From assembly GCA_009789175.1 (NCBI GenBank), contig CP046867.1, forward strand, positions 186,001-250,000: 64,000 bases of DNA, given 5' to 3'. Below the pieces are notes generated by a model that saw nothing but the letters and a program-made list of their open reading frames with translations, searched no databases and was not told the origin of the DNA. This DNA is from Salinibaculum litoreum. Its GTDB lineage: Archaea; Halobacteriota; Halobacteria; Halobacteriales; Haloarculaceae. A program made the position numbers and the translations under genes. Positions 62,788 to 64,000 of the stretch are shown one piece after another; position 1 is the first letter of the stretch; each line of letters starts with the position of its first letter.

Positions 62788-62994
62788 CTAACTGTCGTCA
62801 TCCGGGTTCTTTCCCCACCAGAATGCAACAAGAACGAATACAAGTCCTTCGAGTCTGGCGAGACTGTATACCCATGGCTTGAGCTCGTATGTCGTCTCCG
62901 CCGTGGTCGAGACATCCATCATGTAGTCGACGATCTTTCGCGGGAAGAGCAGCTCTACGATCCCGAAGACCGCCAGGACGATACGAAGCAGCAT
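62788..62994 (-). CDS. Small two-helix membrane protein
   Basis: From the ATG at 62994 the 68-residue product reads MLLRIVLAVFGIVELLFPRK, IVDYMMDVSTTAETTYELK and RLEGLVFVLVAFWWGKNPDD: two hydrophobic segments around a short polar loop. This type is common and uncharacterised in haloarchaea. The frame is open 17 codons further upstream, but that part is not protein-like. Confidence 0.65.
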   Translation of the reverse strand: MLLRIVLAVFGIVELLFPRKIVDYMMDVSTTAETTYELKPWVYSLARLEGLVFVLVAFWWGKNPDDDS

Positions 62995-63152
62995 ATGCTC
63001 AGATTCGGTCGTCGATAGAAAATGCCTATCGATGCTTCCAGTCACTCAACGCGATAGCGCACGTAACCAGAATCCCAACATATCCTGTACTGTTAGAAGA
63101 AGAGGGTCAACTATATCCACTCAGCAACCGACATCATCCCTGAATTCCAACG

Positions 63153-63920
63153 ATGCCCTCCATTGAAACGACCGCGCTAACCAAACGCTACGGTTCGACG
63201 ACCGCAGTAGATCAGCTCGACTTCTCGGTCCCCGATGGCACAGTCTATGGATTCCTGGGCCCGAACGGGGCCGGAAAGACGACGACAATGCGGATTCTCA
63301 CAGGTCTCACAACACCGACCAGCGGGTCGGCAACCGTCGCTGGCGTCCCGGTCACAAATCGAGATTCGCTCCGACCACACATCGGGTACCTTCCTGAGGA
63401 GCCCCCGCTGTACGAGCAGGCCACCGCCTACGAACAGCTGGAATACGTCGCCGGGCTCCGTGACCTTCCCTCCCGGGAGACTCAGAATCGTATTGACGAG
63501 TTGCTCGACCGACTCGACCTCTCACCGGACGACGCGGCGACGCGCATCGCGGAGTACTCAAAAGGAATGCGCCAGAAGGTGGCGTACGTCCAGGCCGTCC
63601 TCCACGACCCTGACGTCGCGTTCCTCGACGAACCCACGTCAGGACTTGACCCGCGCGCCGCACGGACTATCCGCGAACTCATCGGCGAACTCTCCGACGA
63701 GGGCACGACGGTATTTCTCTCGACGCACATCCTCCCTGTCGTCGAGGAGGTCGCCGACACAGTCGGTATCCTCTACGACGGCAAACTCGTCGCAGAGGAC
63801 ACCCCTGACCAGTTGACTCAACGCGCCGAGACCGGCGAGACGCGTACGCTCGAAGACGCCTTTCTCGAACTCACGAGCACCGATCCGGCGCAGGACGACA
63901 CGGAGGAAACGTATGGCTGA
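63153..63920 (+). CDS. ABC transporter ATPase (ABC-2 exporter type)
   Basis: The 255-residue ATPase has Walker A GFLGPNGAGKTTTMRILTGL, Q-loop IGYLPEEPPLYEQATAYEQL, signature IAEYSKGMRQKVAYVQAVLH, Walker B VAFLDEPTSGLDPRAARTIR and H-loop FLSTHIL. The C-terminal EDTPDQLTQRAETGETRTLE is usual for ABC-2 exporters of drugs, lipids or peptides. It overlaps the permease gene by eight bases, so they form one unit. Confidence 0.94.
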   Translation: MPSIETTALTKRYGSTTAVDQLDFSVPDGTVYGFLGPNGAGKTTTMRILTGLTTPTSGSATVAGVPVTNRDSLRPHIGYLPEEPPLYEQATAYEQLEYVAGLRDLPSRETQNRIDELLDRLDLSPDDAATRIAEYSKGMRQKVAYVQAVLHDPDVAFLDEPTSGLDPRAARTIRELIGELSDEGTTVFLSTHILPVVEEVADTVGILYDGKLVAEDTPDQLTQRAETGETRTLEDAFLELTSTDPAQDDTEETYG

Positions 63921-64000
63921 GCCGAACTGGCTGCAGCACGCACTCGGTGTTGGCGTCTTCGAGTTTCGGCGTTCAGTCAGAGCTATCTGGCAGGACAAGG
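63913..64000 (+). CDS. ABC-2 permease, 5' end only
   Basis: The frame MAEPNWLQHALGVGVFEFRR and SVRAIWQDK is the cytoplasmic N-terminal helix typical of ABC-2 permeases ahead of the first membrane span. It runs off the end of the window. The eight-base overlap with the ATPase supports the ATG at 63913. Confidence 0.75.
   Translation, partial: MAEPNWLQHALGVGVFEFRRSVRAIWQDK

Noticed and set aside
1-64000. CRISPR array, rRNA or tRNA genes
   Set aside because: No regularly spaced direct repeats, no rRNA segments and no convincing cloverleaf were seen by eye. A tRNA scan would settle the last point.

Overview
The window is haloarchaeal (class Halobacteria, probably the Natrialbaceae side). The proteins are strongly acidic, much of the DNA is GC-rich, and several genes have a TATA element 25-33 bases before the start codon with no room for a leader. 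The families are also typical: Agl-type glycosylation enzymes, TFB and Orc1/Cdc6 remnants, haloarchaeal integrases and IS6-like elements. No rRNA, tRNA or CRISPR array was seen.

Layout. 1-6.8 kb is a metal and stress islet: a frameshifted glutathionyl-hydroquinone reductase, a VOC protein, a Cys-rich copper-binding protein, a UspA protein, a permease with two YHS metal domains and a SHOCT protein. 6.8-11.9 kb is a scar zone with an integrase tail, an Orc1/Cdc6 tail, a protein with two PD-(D/E)XK-like domains, an IS element and HsdS and TFB tails. 11.9-36 kb is a surface-glycan island. It has GT4, GT2 and GT-C-like transferases, three alkaline-phosphatase-superfamily enzymes usually called sulfatases, a flippase, a nucleotidyltransferase (AglF-like), a UDP-glucose dehydrogenase (AglM-like, frameshifted), an epimerase, a polyprenyl-phosphate-type GT2 and a DUF1616 protein. 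Its 15.7-29.5 kb core is AT-richer and holds two pairs of IS6-like copies.

37-45 kb is a MoxR/DUF58/DUF4129/DUF4350 locus laid out as three facing transcription units. 45-50 kb holds a toxin-antitoxin pair and a membrane hydrolase, each broken by in-frame stops, and an intact MacB/FtsX-type ABC exporter. 50.3-53.3 kb is a second scar zone, with an intact IS6-like element, a decapitated regulator and integrase, P-type ATPase and membrane-protein fragments joined directly. The integrase and membrane-protein pieces are paralogous to genes at 6.1-7.1 kb. 53.4-64 kb is a membrane-protein cluster with two CPBP proteases, a flavodoxin, a DUF3267-like protein, MFS, a bactofilin-like protein, DUF2071, a SpoIIM-like protein and an ABC exporter running off the end.

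How it fits together. The glycan island could carry a pathway from activated sugars (nucleotidyltransferase, UDP-glucuronate) through glycosyl transfer to flipping and tailoring by the phosphatase-fold enzymes. AglB oligosaccharyltransferase is not in the window. Two kinds of damage recur. One is single-base indels, mostly in short G or C runs, in otherwise healthy genes (near 30773, 38757, 54873, 61346 and 62298), which may be sequencing error. The other is single in-frame stops and true truncations around IS and integrase scars, which look like real decay.
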